DNA from: Verrucomicrobiota bacterium
GTDB lineage: Bacteria > Verrucomicrobiota > Verrucomicrobiia > Limisphaerales > UBA11358
Length of the DNA stretch: 46,925 nt
Reading direction: 5' to 3'
Assembly (NCBI GenBank): GCA_028872915.1
Contig: JAGWNY010000022.1
Coordinates: 1 to 46,925, forward strand
In this document: piece by piece, positions 38,175 through 46,925 of the stretch
Layout: each line of letters starts with the position of its first letter
How positions within the stretch are numbered: the first letter of the stretch is position 1
Position numbers and translations under genes: made by a program
The notes under the pieces: model-generated
What the model was told of the DNA's origin: nothing
Databases searched by the model: none
What the model saw: only the letters and a program-made list of their open reading frames with translations

Positions 38175-41051
38175 TCACTCGCAAGCGCACACGGGGTTGC
38201 GGTCGCCGTAAACGTTGTCCACGCGGCCGACATAGGGCCAGAATTTGAAGTCGAGGAGGCTTTTTGCCGGAAAGGCGGCCAGTTCCCTCGTGTAGGGATG
38301 GTTCCATTCGCTGGCGGCCAGCATGTCCGCCGTGTGCGGCGCGTTTTTCAAGACGTTGTTTTTTGGGTCCGCGGCGTCGGTTTCGATGGCCGACATTTCG
38401 GCATGGATGGAAATCATGGCGTCGCAGAAGCGGTCCAACTCGGCTTTGGATTCGCTTTCAGTCGGTTCGACCATCAGCGTGCCGGGCACCGGCCAGCTTA
38501 ACGTGGGCGCGTGAAAACCATAATCCATGAGCCGCTTCGCCACGTCTTCGGCGGTGACGCTCTTGAACGCGCGCAAATCGAGGATGCACTCATGGGCGAC
38601 CAGGCCGTTGCCTCGATAGAGCGTGGGAAAATACGCCTCAAGCCGGCGCGAAATGTAGTTGGCGTTGAGGATGGAAAATTTGGTTGCTTCGGCCAGCCCG
38701 TCCGCGCCCATCATGGCCACGTACATCCACGAAATGGGCAGGATGCCGGCGCTGCCCCAGGGCGCCGCCGCCACCGGGCCGGTTCCGCTTTTGGGATGGC
38801 CGCCGGCCGGGGAAACGGAAGCCAGCGGATGACCGGGCAAAAATTCGACCAGGCGCCTTGCCACGCCAACAGGCCCCACGCCCGGACCGCCGCCGCCATG
38901 CGGAATACAAAAGGTCTTGTGCAGATTCAAATGGCAGACGTCGGCTCCAATGAATCCGGGACTCGTCAGGCCCACCTGCGCGTTCATATTCGCGCCGTCC
39001 ATGTACACCTGGCCGCCGTGGGCATGAATCACGTTGCAGATTTCGCGGATGGCGCTCTCAAACACGCCACACGTGGATGGATAGGTGACCATGAGGCAGG
39101 CGAGGTCGCGGCGATGCTCCCGGGCCTGCGCCTTTAAATCGGCCAGGTCAATGTTCCCCTGGCTGTCGCACGCCACGGCCACGATTTTCATGCCAGCCAT
39201 TGCCGCGCTGGCCGGGTTCGTGCCGTGCGCGGAGGCGGGAATCAGACAGACGTCCCGATGGCCCTCGCCCCGTGATTCGTGGAAGGCCCGGATTGCCAGC
39301 AGCCCCGCATATTCGCCCTGCGCGCCCGCATTAGGCTGGAGCGACACCGCCGCAAAGCCCGTGATTTCCGCCAGCCATTCTTCCAATTGCTGAAACAAGC
39401 GTTGGCAGCCGCGGGTCTGATCCGCGGGCGCAAAGGGATGAAGTTTGGCAAATGCCGGCCATGACACGGGCGCCATTTCCGCGGCGGCATTGAGCTTCAT
39501 TGTGCATGAACCCAGCGGGATCATCGAAGCGGTCAGGGCGAGATCGCGTGATTCGAGCCGCTTGATGTAACGAAGCATTTCGGTCTCGGAATGATACCGA
39601 TTGAAGACCTCGTGCGTAAGAAATTTGGATTGCCGCGCGCCGGCCTCCACGGATGCGGACGCCGGAAGTTCGGCCGGTTTGTCCCCGTTAAACACTTGCA
39701 GAATTTCGGCGACGTCCGCCGCGCTCACTGTCTCATCGAGCGAAATGCCGAGCGTTGTTTCGTCAATGACGCGGAAGTTCATTTTATGGCGCCGCGCCGC
39801 CTCCAAAATCCGGGCCATCGCGGCGTTTTCGACGGCAATGGCGAGCGTGTCAAAGAATGGCCCCGAATTGCGAGGGCTGCGGCGATAGCCCGGTTTTTCC
39901 AAGCCGCGCGCGAGGGCCGCTGTCAAGGCATGAATCCGGTCCGCGATCCGTCTCAAACCCTCCGGGCCATGATAAACCGCATACATGGAAGCCATGTTCG
40001 CGAGAAGGGCCTGGGCCGTGCAGATGTTGCTGGTGGCCTTTTCGCGGCGGATATGCTGCTCGCGCGTGCCCAGCGCGAGCCGCAACGCCCGTTTCCCGCG
40101 CGAATCGCGCGACACGCCAACCAATCGTCCGGGCATCTGCCGCTTGAATTCGTCACGGGTGGCAAAAAATGCGGCATGAGGGCCGCCAAATCCAAATGGA
40201 ACGCCCAAACGCTGGGTGTTCCCTACTGCAATGTCCGCTCCAAATTCCCCCGGCGGCTGGATGCGGGTGAGCGCCAGCAAATCCGTCGCCACCGTCACCA
40301 GCGCTCCCGCGGCATGCGCCCGCTCCACAAACGCGGCAGGATCGCGAATTGCCCCAAACGTATCGGGATATTGCACCAGCGCTCCAAAAACGTTCCGGTT
40401 AAACGTGAACGTCTCCTCGTCGCCAACCACCATCCCGATACCCAGCGCCCGCGCCCTCGTTCGCAAAACCGCGATGTTTTGCGGATGGCAGCGCTCTGAG
40501 ACAAAAAAGGTATTTGGCGCGCATCCCGATCCCTCGGCATCCACCCGTCGTCCTCCCTTCACCCGGTGGCTCAGTGCCATCGCTTCGGCGCAGGCTGAGG
40601 CTTCGTCGAGCAGCGACGCATTCGCAATATCCAGCGCCGTCAATTCGACAACCATGGTCTGGAAATTCAGAAGCGCCTCAAGCCGGCCCTGGGAAATTTC
40701 GGCCTGGTAAGGAGTGTAAGGGGTGTACCAGCCCGGATTTTCAAAGATATGACGCTGGATGACCGCCGGCGTGATGCAATCGTAATAGCCCATCCCGATA
40801 TAGGAGCGGAAGACCTCGTTTTCACCCGCCATCTTCCGCAAGTCGCCGATCGCTTGAAATTCACTTCGCGCGGGCGGCAGGTTCAATTTTCCGGCCAGGC
40901 GAATATCTTTGGGAATGGCGGCGTCAACGAGATCGTCGAGATTCTTGAAGCCCAATGACGCGAGCATGAGGGCGGCGTCGGCGGGGTCAGGCCCAATATG
41001 ACGGCGGACAAAACGATCCGGATGTTCAAACAACGTTGCAGTCAAATCCAT
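38175..41051 (-). CDS. gcvP: Glycine dehydrogenase (decarboxylating), P-protein of the glycine cleavage system
   Basis: PLP enzyme that decarboxylates glycine and passes the aminomethyl group to the lipoyl of GcvH. The 958-residue single-chain form fuses the two halves (alpha and beta). It begins with [21 protein letters not shown], contains [26 protein letters not shown] in the N-half, and in the C-half [56 protein letters not shown] and the PLP lysine Lys712 in [20 protein letters not shown]. The ATG at 41051 is chosen since it starts the conserved region; the frame begins at 41090. gcvT and gcvH are not adjacent. The upstream region shows no glycine-riboswitch motif that I could recognise. 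Confidence 0.96.
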   Translation of the reverse strand: MDLTATLFEHPDRFVRRHIGPDPADAALMLASLGFKNLDDLVDAAIPKDIRLAGKLNLPPARSEFQAIGDLRKMAGENEVFRSYIGMGYYDCITPAVIQRHIFENPGWYTPYTPYQAEISQGRLEALLNFQTMVVELTALDIANASLLDEASACAEAMALSHRVKGGRRVDAEGSGCAPNTFFVSERCHPQNIAVLRTRARALGIGMVVGDEETFTFNRNVFGALVQYPDTFGAIRDPAAFVERAHAAGALVTVATDLLALTRIQPPGEFGADIAVGNTQRLGVPFGFGGPHAAFFATRDEFKRQMPGRLVGVSRDSRGKRALRLALGTREQHIRREKATSNICTAQALLANMASMYAVYHGPEGLRRIADRIHALTAALARGLEKPGYRRSPRNSGPFFDTLAIAVENAAMARILEAARRHKMNFRVIDETTLGISLDETVSAADVAEILQVFNGDKPAELPASASVEAGARQSKFLTHEVFNRYHSETEMLRYIKRLESRDLALTASMIPLGSCTMKLNAAAEMAPVSWPAFAKLHPFAPADQTRGCQRLFQQLEEWLAEITGFAAVSLQPNAGAQGEYAGLLAIRAFHESRGEGHRDVCLIPASAHGTNPASAAMAGMKIVAVACDSQGNIDLADLKAQAREHRRDLACLMVTYPSTCGVFESAIREICNVIHAHGGQVYMDGANMNAQVGLTSPGFIGADVCHLNLHKTFCIPHGGGGPGVGPVGVARRLVEFLPGHPLASVSPAGGHPKSGTGPVAAAPWGSAGILPISWMYVAMMGADGLAEATKFSILNANYISRRLEAYFPTLYRGNGLVAHECILDLRAFKSVTAEDVAKRLMDYGFHAPTLSWPVPGTLMVEPTESESKAELDRFCDAMISIHAEMSAIETDAADPKNNVLKNAPHTADMLAASEWNHPYTRELAAFPAKSLLDFKFWPYVGRVDNVYGDRNPVCACE

Positions 41052-41099
41052 TGCCAAGATTGGGGAAAGCCCGAAAAAAAAGCGAGTCATTTGCAGTTA

Positions 41100-41250
41100 T
41101 TTAAACCGGAACCGTGCAGTTGGGCCGGTCGAATTCGAATAGATAATCAAGATGAACAAAAATGCTACTATCAGCCACTATCTCAACGATCAGCATCGCC
41201 GAGGTAAAAATTCCCTGTTTCGTAACCGTTGCGCCATAGTCCGCGTCTGA
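41100..41250 (-). pseudogene. Possible remnant reading frame upstream of gcvP
   Basis: The minus frame ending at the TAA near 41101 encodes protein-like sequence (GSDADYGATVTKQGIF, then MLIVEIVADSSIFVHLDYL and FEFDRPNCTVPV). It runs on from an overlap with the neighbouring hypothetical gene, so it has no clean start. The base composition is more AT-rich than its neighbours. It may be the tail of a lost gene; no family recognised. The 224-nt gap 41052-41275 otherwise shows no feature. Confidence 0.25.
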
Positions 41251-41275
41251 TCCCACGAAACGAGGGGGCGTTCCT

Positions 41276-41737
41276 TTACTGGTTCTTTGACACGTTGGCG
41301 GGCACGCCGCCGATGTCGAAATCGTTCTGGCCCCGCGCCCAGCCGGCCCGGACGACAATGCGGTAAATGACGCCGGTTTGCAGTGGTTTGGGGCGCGCGC
41401 CTTCGACCGCCGGTTTCATTCCACGCAACGGCTGGCCGTAAAAGAAGCGCGCGACGGGTTGCGACCCTGCATCGGATGTCAAATGCCAGAGGGGCGGAGC
41501 GGGCGGATTCGTTTTGGGCGCAGCCAGCGGGAAGACCTCAACGTCCGTCAGGTTGTAGCTCCCGGCCAGGTTGAACGCGACGAGGTTATGAGCGACGCCC
41601 CGCCGCCCAAACTGGACGGGGCGGCTGGTGGAGGAAATTTCGATGATTTGCGGCCGGAACCAATCCGTGAAATAAATCACGTAAACGGCGGCAAGAACGA
41701 GAAAAACGGCCGTGAGAAGAGCATTTTTAGCATTCAT
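41276..41737 (-). CDS. Membrane-anchored hypothetical protein
   Basis: A 153-residue protein with an N-terminal signal anchor (ALLTAVFLVLAAVYVIYFTDWF), followed by a periplasmic beta-rich domain: IEISSTSRPVQFGRRGVAHNLVAFNLAGSYNLTDVEVFPLAAP, then PLWHLTSDAGSQPVARFFYGQPLRGM and a short basic end. No family recognised with certainty. It is divergent from the pseudopilin-like gene with 38 nt between them, so the two may share a regulatory region. A role in export or pilin-like surface assembly is suggested only by position. Confidence 0.6.
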   Translation of the reverse strand: MNAKNALLTAVFLVLAAVYVIYFTDWFRPQIIEISSTSRPVQFGRRGVAHNLVAFNLAGSYNLTDVEVFPLAAPKTNPPAPPLWHLTSDAGSQPVARFFYGQPLRGMKPAVEGARPKPLQTGVIYRIVVRAGWARGQNDFDIGGVPANVSKNQ

Positions 41738-41775
41738 AAAGACATTGCCGAAGATTCAGACGCCAGCCGTGCCAA

Positions 41776-42558
41776 ATGGTTATGAAAAAAGACAATCACC
41801 ACGCCACGCCGGGCCGCCCGGCGGCTTTTACGCTCATTGAATTGCTTGTTGTCATTGGAATCATAGCGATCCTGGCCGCGATGCTGATGCCGGCCCTGGC
41901 GCGCGCCCGCCAAACGGCTCAGCGCATCACGTGTCTCAACAGCCTGCGGCAGGTCAATATCGCGTTGGGAATATACGCGAATGACAATCGCGGCTGTTAT
42001 CCGCCTCGCAACGATACCAGCCGCTGGCCCAACCGTCTCTATGACTATTACGGCAAAAACCTGAAAGTGCTGGTTTGTCCCAACGATCCCAATCAGATGA
42101 GCTTTGGCATGTCGCCCTCCAACAACGTTGCCGACGCGGCTCCCCGCAGTTATATGATCAACGGTTGGAACGATTTCTTCGCGCAACAGATCGGGTCATA
42201 CGATTGGGGAACGGTCGAAACGTACCTCCTGCGCCCCGGCACGGTGATGAGAGAAGCCCAAATTCCGCAGCCCAGCGGCACGATTGTTTTGGGCGAAAAA
42301 AGCCATGAAATTGCGCCGACGAAGCCCGGCGATTTTTACATGGATCTTCTGGAAAATGGCGGCAACGATTTTACCGGCGTTGCCGAGCAAAGCGCCCACG
42401 ACGCCACGAAGCCCGGCTCGGTCACCGGCGGCTCGAACTACGCGTTTGGCGATGGCAGCGCGACCTTCATGAAGGCCTATACGGACCTTTATCCGCTGAA
42501 TTTGTGGGCGATTACCGGGACGAACCGGATTGCGTTTGCCGACAGCCCGCCGGAATAG
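41776..42558 (+). CDS. Prepilin-type (type II secretion pseudopilin-like) protein with C-terminal DG signature
   Basis: A 260-residue protein with a class III signal sequence: cleavage between Ala and Phe in [28 protein letters not shown], Glu at +5, and a hydrophobic helix for assembly. A periplasmic domain follows ([27 protein letters not shown]), and near the C-terminus [11 protein letters not shown] matches the FGDGS signature preceded at nine to ten residues by polar sequence, as in the H-x9-DG prepilin family common in Planctomycetes and Verrucomicrobia. The ATG at 41776 or 41782 is the start. No secretion machinery genes are nearby, so it is an orphan. This family is often expanded in those phyla and its roles are mostly unknown. 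Confidence 0.88.
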   Translation: MVMKKDNHHATPGRPAAFTLIELLVVIGIIAILAAMLMPALARARQTAQRITCLNSLRQVNIALGIYANDNRGCYPPRNDTSRWPNRLYDYYGKNLKVLVCPNDPNQMSFGMSPSNNVADAAPRSYMINGWNDFFAQQIGSYDWGTVETYLLRPGTVMREAQIPQPSGTIVLGEKSHEIAPTKPGDFYMDLLENGGNDFTGVAEQSAHDATKPGSVTGGSNYAFGDGSATFMKAYTDLYPLNLWAITGTNRIAFADSPPE

Positions 42559-42589
42559 GGGCGTCGAGAGCGAACCACCAAACCCCGAA

Positions 42590-42976
42590 TCAGAGGTCTT
42601 CACCGGCCTCTGAAACGGTCAGGCCTCGCACAAAATCTTCAAAGGAGATGCCGGCCAGTTTTGTTTTGAATAGCGCGGGCAAATCGGCAGTCGGGCAGGT
42701 CAAGACGCCCGATTTGTAATTGAATTTGCCGGCAATCCATTGCGCCAGTTCCACGGGCCAATAGGTCATGCTCATTTGAATCAATTTTGCCCCGGCGCGC
42801 CTGGCATGTTCCTCGAGGCCGGAACTTTCTCCCAGGCCAATCATCCATTTGCAGAATTGCGGTTCGGATTTTGGCGTTTGGCGAGCGAGGCTTTGGGAGA
42901 CCAGCCGTGGAATCCGCCGCGTGAAATCCTTGGCCGCCTGTCCGCACGCGGCTTTAGGGACGGACGGACAAATGAC
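42590..42976 (-). pseudogene. Unknown protein fragment
   Basis: The minus frame is open to a stop at 42977-42979 and encodes protein-like sequence, including PRLVSQSLARQTPKSEPQFCKW, SGLEEHARRAGAKLIQMSMTYWPVELAQWIAGKFNY and ADLPALFKTKLAGISFEDFVRGL. No good start with a ribosome site; the only ATGs are at 42844 and later. I do not recognise the family. It meets the LysR tail head on near 42975, which suggests a broken junction and a 3' gene fragment. Confidence 0.35.
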
Positions 42977-43286
42977 TCAACGCATTCAGCAGCTCGCTCA
43001 AAAATTCAATGGCCAATTTCGACCGGAGCTAATATGTGAGTCTCCGGCCAATTGCATTGCGGCGATGCGGAGCGGCTATTACGCCGCGCTTGTGCCGTTA
43101 TTGTCTTGGACTTCGTATCCAGAAATGCCCTGCCATGTTGTCGAGGACACGCCGCTCGAAATTCTGGACCGAAAAGTTGTTCTGACCTGGCATCCAAGAT
43201 TGATGGAAGTCCGTGACAGCGCGGCGCAACTCACGAAAAACGGTTTGTCAGCAGCGTTGCGCATAAGGGGTTCTGCCGACGTTTAA
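42955..43286 (+). pseudogene. LysR-type regulator, C-terminal fragment
   Basis: From about 42955 the plus frame encodes the second half of a LysR substrate-binding domain: QRIQQLAQKFNGQFRPELICESPANCIAAMRSGYYAALVPLLSW, then LDRKVVLTWHPRLMEVRDSAAQL and a normal-looking C-terminus ending at 43286. The winged-helix DNA-binding part and first half of the effector domain are missing. Residues upstream in the frame do not fit the family. It is a truncated remnant, 15 nt from the mfd stop codon (convergent). Confidence 0.6.
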
Positions 43287-43301
43287 GTTGCGACAATAAT
43301 G

Positions 43302-46300
43302 TTATTTTGGCTCACAAATCGCCAGGAGCAGCTTTTTGATTTCCTTCAACCGTCCTCCGGCGTCTTTTTTTGTCAAACGCGGGAATTTGCCGCCGGGCAT
43401 CACCAAATCGCCGCGGCGCAAGAGCATCAGCTTGTCGTCCTTGCCCTCAATTTCGCTGACGGATTTTTCCGCCGCCAGAATTTTCACTTCCGCCAACTGA
43501 AACAACAATTCCGCGGGCGGGGGCAATGGGCCGAAACGGTCGCGCAACCCGGCTCGCGCCCGCTCCAAATCGGCCTTGCTGACGGCTTGGGCGATTTTCC
43601 GATGAAACTCAATGCGATGCCGCGGCTCCGAAATGTATGACGTTGGAAGGCAGGCCCCGGATTTGCCTTGTGCGTCGTTCAAGTCCAGGAAATCGAGGCG
43701 CACGGCGACATCCACGCGAGGCTTGACGGTCTGGCCTTTCAAGGATGCGACGCTTTGTTTGATGATCTGGCAATAGAGTTCAAAGCCAACGGCGGCGATG
43801 TGACCGCTTTGTTCGGCGCCCAGGAGATTTCCCGCTCCGCGGATCTCAAGGTCGCGCATGGCAATTTTAAATCCACTGCCCAACGTGGAATACTGGCGGA
43901 TGGCGCTGATGCGCTTGCGGACGTCGGTGAGAAGCCGGGCGTGGCGGGGGAGCAGAAGATAGGCATAGGCCTGGTGGCGGTAACGGCCCACGCGGCCCCG
44001 CAATTGATACAGATCGCTCAACCCAAACCGGTCGGCGCGGTCTATGATGATGGTATTGGCATTGGGAATATCCAGGCCGCTTTCGATGATGGTGGTGGAA
44101 AGCAGGACGTCGGCCCGGCCATTCACAAAATCCGTCATCACCGTTTCCAACTGGTCTGAATCCATCTGGCCATGGCCCACGACAATGCGGGCGGCGGGCA
44201 CGAGTTGACGCAGTTTCGCGCGCACGGTTTCGATGGTCATGACCCGATTGTGAAGAAAAAACACCTGGCCTCCGCGGTTGATTTCCTTTTGGATGGCGTC
44301 ACGGATGAGGCGTTCATCGTAGGGCGCGGCGATGGTTTCGACCGGCAGGCGATCGTGCGGCGGCGTCTGGATGGCGCTCATGTCGCGCGCGCCGCTGAGG
44401 GCCAGATACAGCGTGCGTGGAATAGGGGTGGCGCTCAAGGTGAGGACATCCACGAGCGTGCGCAGGCGCTTGAATTTTTCCTTGTGGAGCACGCCAAAGC
44501 GCTGTTCCTCGTCAATGACAACGAGGCCCAAGTCCTTGAACGCGATGTCATCCTGCAACAGCCGATGGGTGCCGATGACAATGTCCACCGAACCGTCCTG
44601 GAGAGCCGCGATGGTTTTTTGCTGCTCGCGCCGGGTTCGGAAGCGGGAGAGCATTTCGATCCGGATGGGATAATCGGCCATCCGCTCGCGGAAGGTATTC
44701 AAATGCTGTTGGGCGAGCACGGTTGTGGGGGCGAGCACGGCGGCCTGCCTGCCATCCATGACGGTCTTGAAGGCAGCCCGAATGGCTACCTCGGTCTTTC
44801 CAAAACCCACGTCGCCGCAAATGAGGCGGTCCATGGGCTTGGGCTTTTCCATGTCGGCCTTGGTTGCGGCAATGGCGGCCAGTTGATCGGGCGTTTCCTG
44901 GTAGATGAACGCGCTTTCAAATTCACGCTGCCATGCGGTATCGGGTTTGAACGCGTGGCCGGGCTGGGACTCGCGGGCGGCCTGGATGCGGAGCAACTCG
45001 GCGGCAATGTCGCGCACGGCGCGCTCGGCCTGCTCTTTGGCCTTGCGCCAGCGGACACCGCCCAGTGTGTTGAGCGGAGGCCGCGCCCGCCCGACGCCGA
45101 TGTATTTGCCAACCAGATGCGCCTCGCTCATAGGCACATACAACTTGGGCGGTTCCGCGCCCGGTTCGGATGCCGCATATTCAATGACCATGCACTCCGT
45201 TGCCGGCGCCGCGCCCCGCCCCTGCTGTTTTCCGGTGTCAGGCAGGGATTTCAGGCCTAAAAACCTGCCAATGCCATATTGCAGATGCACGACGAGGTCG
45301 CCCTCATCAAGGCTCGTAAAATCGCCGTCCATGTCCGAGCGCGGCGCCGCACGGGGCGAGCGCAGCCTCCTGGGCCTCTGGACCTTGTATCGCCCGAAAA
45401 TTTCGGCATCCGTCACCACCACCAACATCTGCTCTTGACCCAAAAACCCGGCCGAGAGCGAACCGATATGGAGCGCGAGCCGGTGTTCGCCCGGCGGCCC
45501 GGACGGCGAGCCAAGGCGTGTGGTTTCGTTCCAAATCTCCATAAATCGTTGTCGCTCGCCGTCGTTGTTGCAGAAGACGTGGACGGAATAATTTTGACGC
45601 AACCAGCGATGAAGCTGCGTGAAAAACTCCCGTCTTTGCGCCTCGGCGACATGCGGTTCGGCCACCCGATCCGTCATCGGGCGAAACGACTCAAGACTTT
45701 GGAACCTCAAATCGCAAGCCGTTGACGGACCTTCCGAAACCCCTTCACTCAAACTCACCATGCTGATGTTTTTGCCGGCAACCGCCTTTTGAAAATCATT
45801 CCAGGAAATGAAGAGCGAGTCTCCAGCGGGGATTTGCGATTGGTATTCAGCGGCGTGGACCGTCAATTCCTCCGGCTCGCACAAAATAAAAATTGCCGAT
45901 TCGGAAAGGTAATCCGCAAGTGTCGCGGCGGCGGTTCCGGTTGCCTCCGCCGTCCTCAAAATCCCCAATTCGCCCGCCGGCGGAATTGTGATTTCGGAAA
46001 TTTCCCCGCGCGAAACCTGTGTTAGCGGATCAAACTCCCGCAGGGATTCCAATTCGTCGCCAAAAAACTCCAATCGCACCGGCCACGGATGGCTGGGCGG
46101 AAAAATGTCCACAATGCCGCCGCGCAACGCAATTTCGCCCCGTTGCGCGACCTGCGCCTCCGGCTCGTAACCCCGCTCTTCAAGCCATTCAATCAAATCC
46201 AGCGGCGCAATCCGGTCGCCCCGGCGCAACCACCGCTTCTTGTGATTCAAATCGGACGGCGCAAACGTTCGCTGCATGAGCGCGGCAGGGCTGGTCACGA

Positions 46301-46673
46301 TGATGGGCGCCGATTCCCCACTTGCGGCGCCACCAGCCAGGGCAAGCAACGCGCGCAGCCTGTCGCCGATCACGTCGGCATGAGGCAGCTTGCCCTCGTG
46401 CGGCAGGACCTCCCACGGCGGATAAAACAGAACGTTGCGGCGCGCAGCCGGTTGACCCTCTGCCTCCGGCGCCGCCAGCCAGATTTCCAAGTCCTGCTCG
46501 AAACTTTCCTGGGCCTTGAGGTTTTCGGTCACGACGACAATGGCGCGCAGGGGAAACATTTTGTGGAGGATGGCGGCGAAAAACGGCTGGGCGGGCGCGG
46601 CGACTCCGGCGCAAAACAGCGCTCCGCCATTCTCCAGGCGCCGGGCCAGGGATTGGGCGGCGGGAGTCTTCAA
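43302..46673 (-). CDS. mfd: Transcription-repair coupling factor
   Basis: Removes stalled RNA polymerase at lesions and recruits UvrA. The 1123-residue protein has the UvrB-like N-terminal half (VLFYPPWEVLPHE, HADVIGDRLRAL, GEIALRGGIVDIFPPSHPWPVRLEFFGDELESLREFD), the RNA-polymerase-interacting tudor-like domain (LDEGDLVVHLQYGIGRFLGL), the helicase motifs (DRLICGDVGFGKTEVAIRAAF, APTTVLAQQH, VVIDEEQRFG, LTLSATPIPRTLYLAL), the translocation motif region (LLSTTIIESGLDIPNANTIIID, QLRGRVGR) and a C-terminal TRCF domain. The only in-frame start is a TTG at 46673, but coding-like sequence continues upstream to a stop at 46758, where an insertion sequence begins. The native start and promoter may therefore have been lost. 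Confidence 0.93.
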   Translation of the reverse strand: MKTPAAQSLARRLENGGALFCAGVAAPAQPFFAAILHKMFPLRAIVVVTENLKAQESFEQDLEIWLAAPEAEGQPAARRNVLFYPPWEVLPHEGKLPHADVIGDRLRALLALAGGAASGESAPIIVTSPAALMQRTFAPSDLNHKKRWLRRGDRIAPLDLIEWLEERGYEPEAQVAQRGEIALRGGIVDIFPPSHPWPVRLEFFGDELESLREFDPLTQVSRGEISEITIPPAGELGILRTAEATGTAAATLADYLSESAIFILCEPEELTVHAAEYQSQIPAGDSLFISWNDFQKAVAGKNISMVSLSEGVSEGPSTACDLRFQSLESFRPMTDRVAEPHVAEAQRREFFTQLHRWLRQNYSVHVFCNNDGERQRFMEIWNETTRLGSPSGPPGEHRLALHIGSLSAGFLGQEQMLVVVTDAEIFGRYKVQRPRRLRSPRAAPRSDMDGDFTSLDEGDLVVHLQYGIGRFLGLKSLPDTGKQQGRGAAPATECMVIEYAASEPGAEPPKLYVPMSEAHLVGKYIGVGRARPPLNTLGGVRWRKAKEQAERAVRDIAAELLRIQAARESQPGHAFKPDTAWQREFESAFIYQETPDQLAAIAATKADMEKPKPMDRLICGDVGFGKTEVAIRAAFKTVMDGRQAAVLAPTTVLAQQHLNTFRERMADYPIRIEMLSRFRTRREQQKTIAALQDGSVDIVIGTHRLLQDDIAFKDLGLVVIDEEQRFGVLHKEKFKRLRTLVDVLTLSATPIPRTLYLALSGARDMSAIQTPPHDRLPVETIAAPYDERLIRDAIQKEINRGGQVFFLHNRVMTIETVRAKLRQLVPAARIVVGHGQMDSDQLETVMTDFVNGRADVLLSTTIIESGLDIPNANTIIIDRADRFGLSDLYQLRGRVGRYRHQAYAYLLLPRHARLLTDVRKRISAIRQYSTLGSGFKIAMRDLEIRGAGNLLGAEQSGHIAAVGFELYCQIIKQSVASLKGQTVKPRVDVAVRLDFLDLNDAQGKSGACLPTSYISEPRHRIEFHRKIAQAVSKADLERARAGLRDRFGPLPPPAELLFQLAEVKILAAEKSVSEIEGKDDKLMLLRRGDLVMPGGKFPRLTKKDAGGRLKEIKKLLLAICEPK

Positions 46674-46759
46674 AATATCAGCGAACAGGGCCTCCGGCCC
46701 CGTCTCTGCCGGATGCTGTACCAGAACGTGGCAAAGTCGCAGGGCACGGGCGGTTCGTC

Positions 46760-46925
46760 AAGGGGGACGGCTGGGCCTGTCGGAACTCCATGAGAATGTC
46801 CCCCTGGCAACTCGATAAGAATGTCCCCTTTGGCGCGGTTGCGGTAGCAACCGCGGCCACACATGGAGACATTGAACATGAGCAAGAAGGAACGGGAACG
46901 GCTGGGGGTGCTGGCCGGAGTCAAA
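46760..46925 (+). mobile_element. Left end of an insertion sequence, truncated by the window edge
   Basis: Two near-identical 21-bp direct repeats (core ACTC[C/G]AT[G/A]AGAATGTCCCC) lie at 46785 and 46810, a 25-bp period, in front of a transposase start. Such repeats are typical transposase-binding sites in the end of an IS. The outer boundary is about 46758-46785, immediately upstream of mfd. The element continues beyond the window. Confidence 0.6.
46878..46925 (+). CDS. Transposase N-terminus, partial (ISNCY / IS1202-like)
   Basis: The first 16 codons read MSKKERERLGVLAGVK and run off the window. This opening (basic, then a short helix before a helix-turn-helix) is characteristic of transposases in the ISNCY group with an integrase core, in my recollection of such proteins. 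The 5' end lies 50 nt after the paired GAATGTCCCC repeats. The fragment is too short for a firm family assignment. Confidence 0.45.
   Translation, partial: MSKKERERLGVLAGVK

Noticed and set aside
41052..41275. Glycine riboswitch upstream of gcvP
   Set aside because: I looked for the conserved glycine aptamer cores on the minus strand and did not find them.
1..46925. tRNA, rRNA genes and CRISPR arrays
   Set aside because: No tRNA-like TTCGANTC/CCA arrangement with a cloverleaf, no rRNA segments and no spaced identical repeats were recognised. A GGTCGAATTC patch near 41127 did not fold into a tRNA.

Overview
This is a GC-rich bacterial chromosome segment. It is dominated by housekeeping genes and most resembles a member of the Verrucomicrobiota. 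That assignment is an inference from three things: a prepilin-type protein with a C-terminal FGDG signature, a divergent FtsZ, and a division/cell-wall (dcw) cluster whose order fits that phylum. No rRNA, tRNA or CRISPR array was found.

Layout. 1-1.3 kb: gene debris, namely the tail of a tyrosine recombinase abutting a frameshifted hybrid-kinase fragment. 1.6-8.2 kb (minus strand): gnd, a large REC/pseudo-HPt/REC protein with a novel-looking C-terminal repeat, a secreted GH27 alpha-galactosidase, and an RMD1/DUF155-like membrane protein. 8.3-19.1 kb: a PhoB/PhoR-type pair behind an 11-bp-period Pho-box array, a DUF892 protein, ispF, a peptidase-C26 amidotransferase overlapping an NtrC-type activator, glycogen phosphorylase, hemB and a DUF1015 gene. 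19.2-20.1 kb: two small lipoproteins, one of them a cytochrome c.

20.1-36.0 kb (minus strand): a nearly complete dcw cluster. Transcription runs from mraZ through an unknown gene, rsmH, ftsL-like, ftsI, murF, mraY, a LysM protein, ftsW, murG, murB, a ribbon-helix-helix (RHH) gene, ddl, ftsQ and ftsA to ftsZ. The cluster starts with a textbook MraZ operator (four TGGGN repeats, 10-bp period) over a sigma-70-type promoter. Three things are unusual. murC, murD and murE are all absent from their usual places, with no remnant. An RHH antitoxin-like regulator sits between murB and ddl, appears to have its own leaderless promoter, and overlaps ddl by 4 nt. FtsZ has altered GTP-binding and T7-loop motifs.

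36.2-41.1 kb: queA and a RibD-C reductase (coupled, plus strand), then gcvP (minus strand). 41.1-43.3 kb: a short reading-frame remnant, an anchored hypothetical protein, an orphan pseudopilin-like gene and more debris (a LysR tail and an unknown fragment). 43.3-46.7 kb: mfd. The window ends in the left end of an insertion sequence whose insertion appears to have removed the native start and promoter of mfd.

How the genes work together. The dcw block supplies peptidoglycan precursor enzymes (MurF, MurB, Ddl), the lipid stages (MraY, MurG), septal polymerisation (FtsW, FtsI) and the divisome (FtsL, FtsQ, FtsA, FtsZ), with MraZ as the likely autoregulator. The RHH protein is the best candidate for an undescribed regulatory layer acting on the ddl-ftsQAZ half. 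All calls rest on reading motifs in the translated sequence; no database search was possible.
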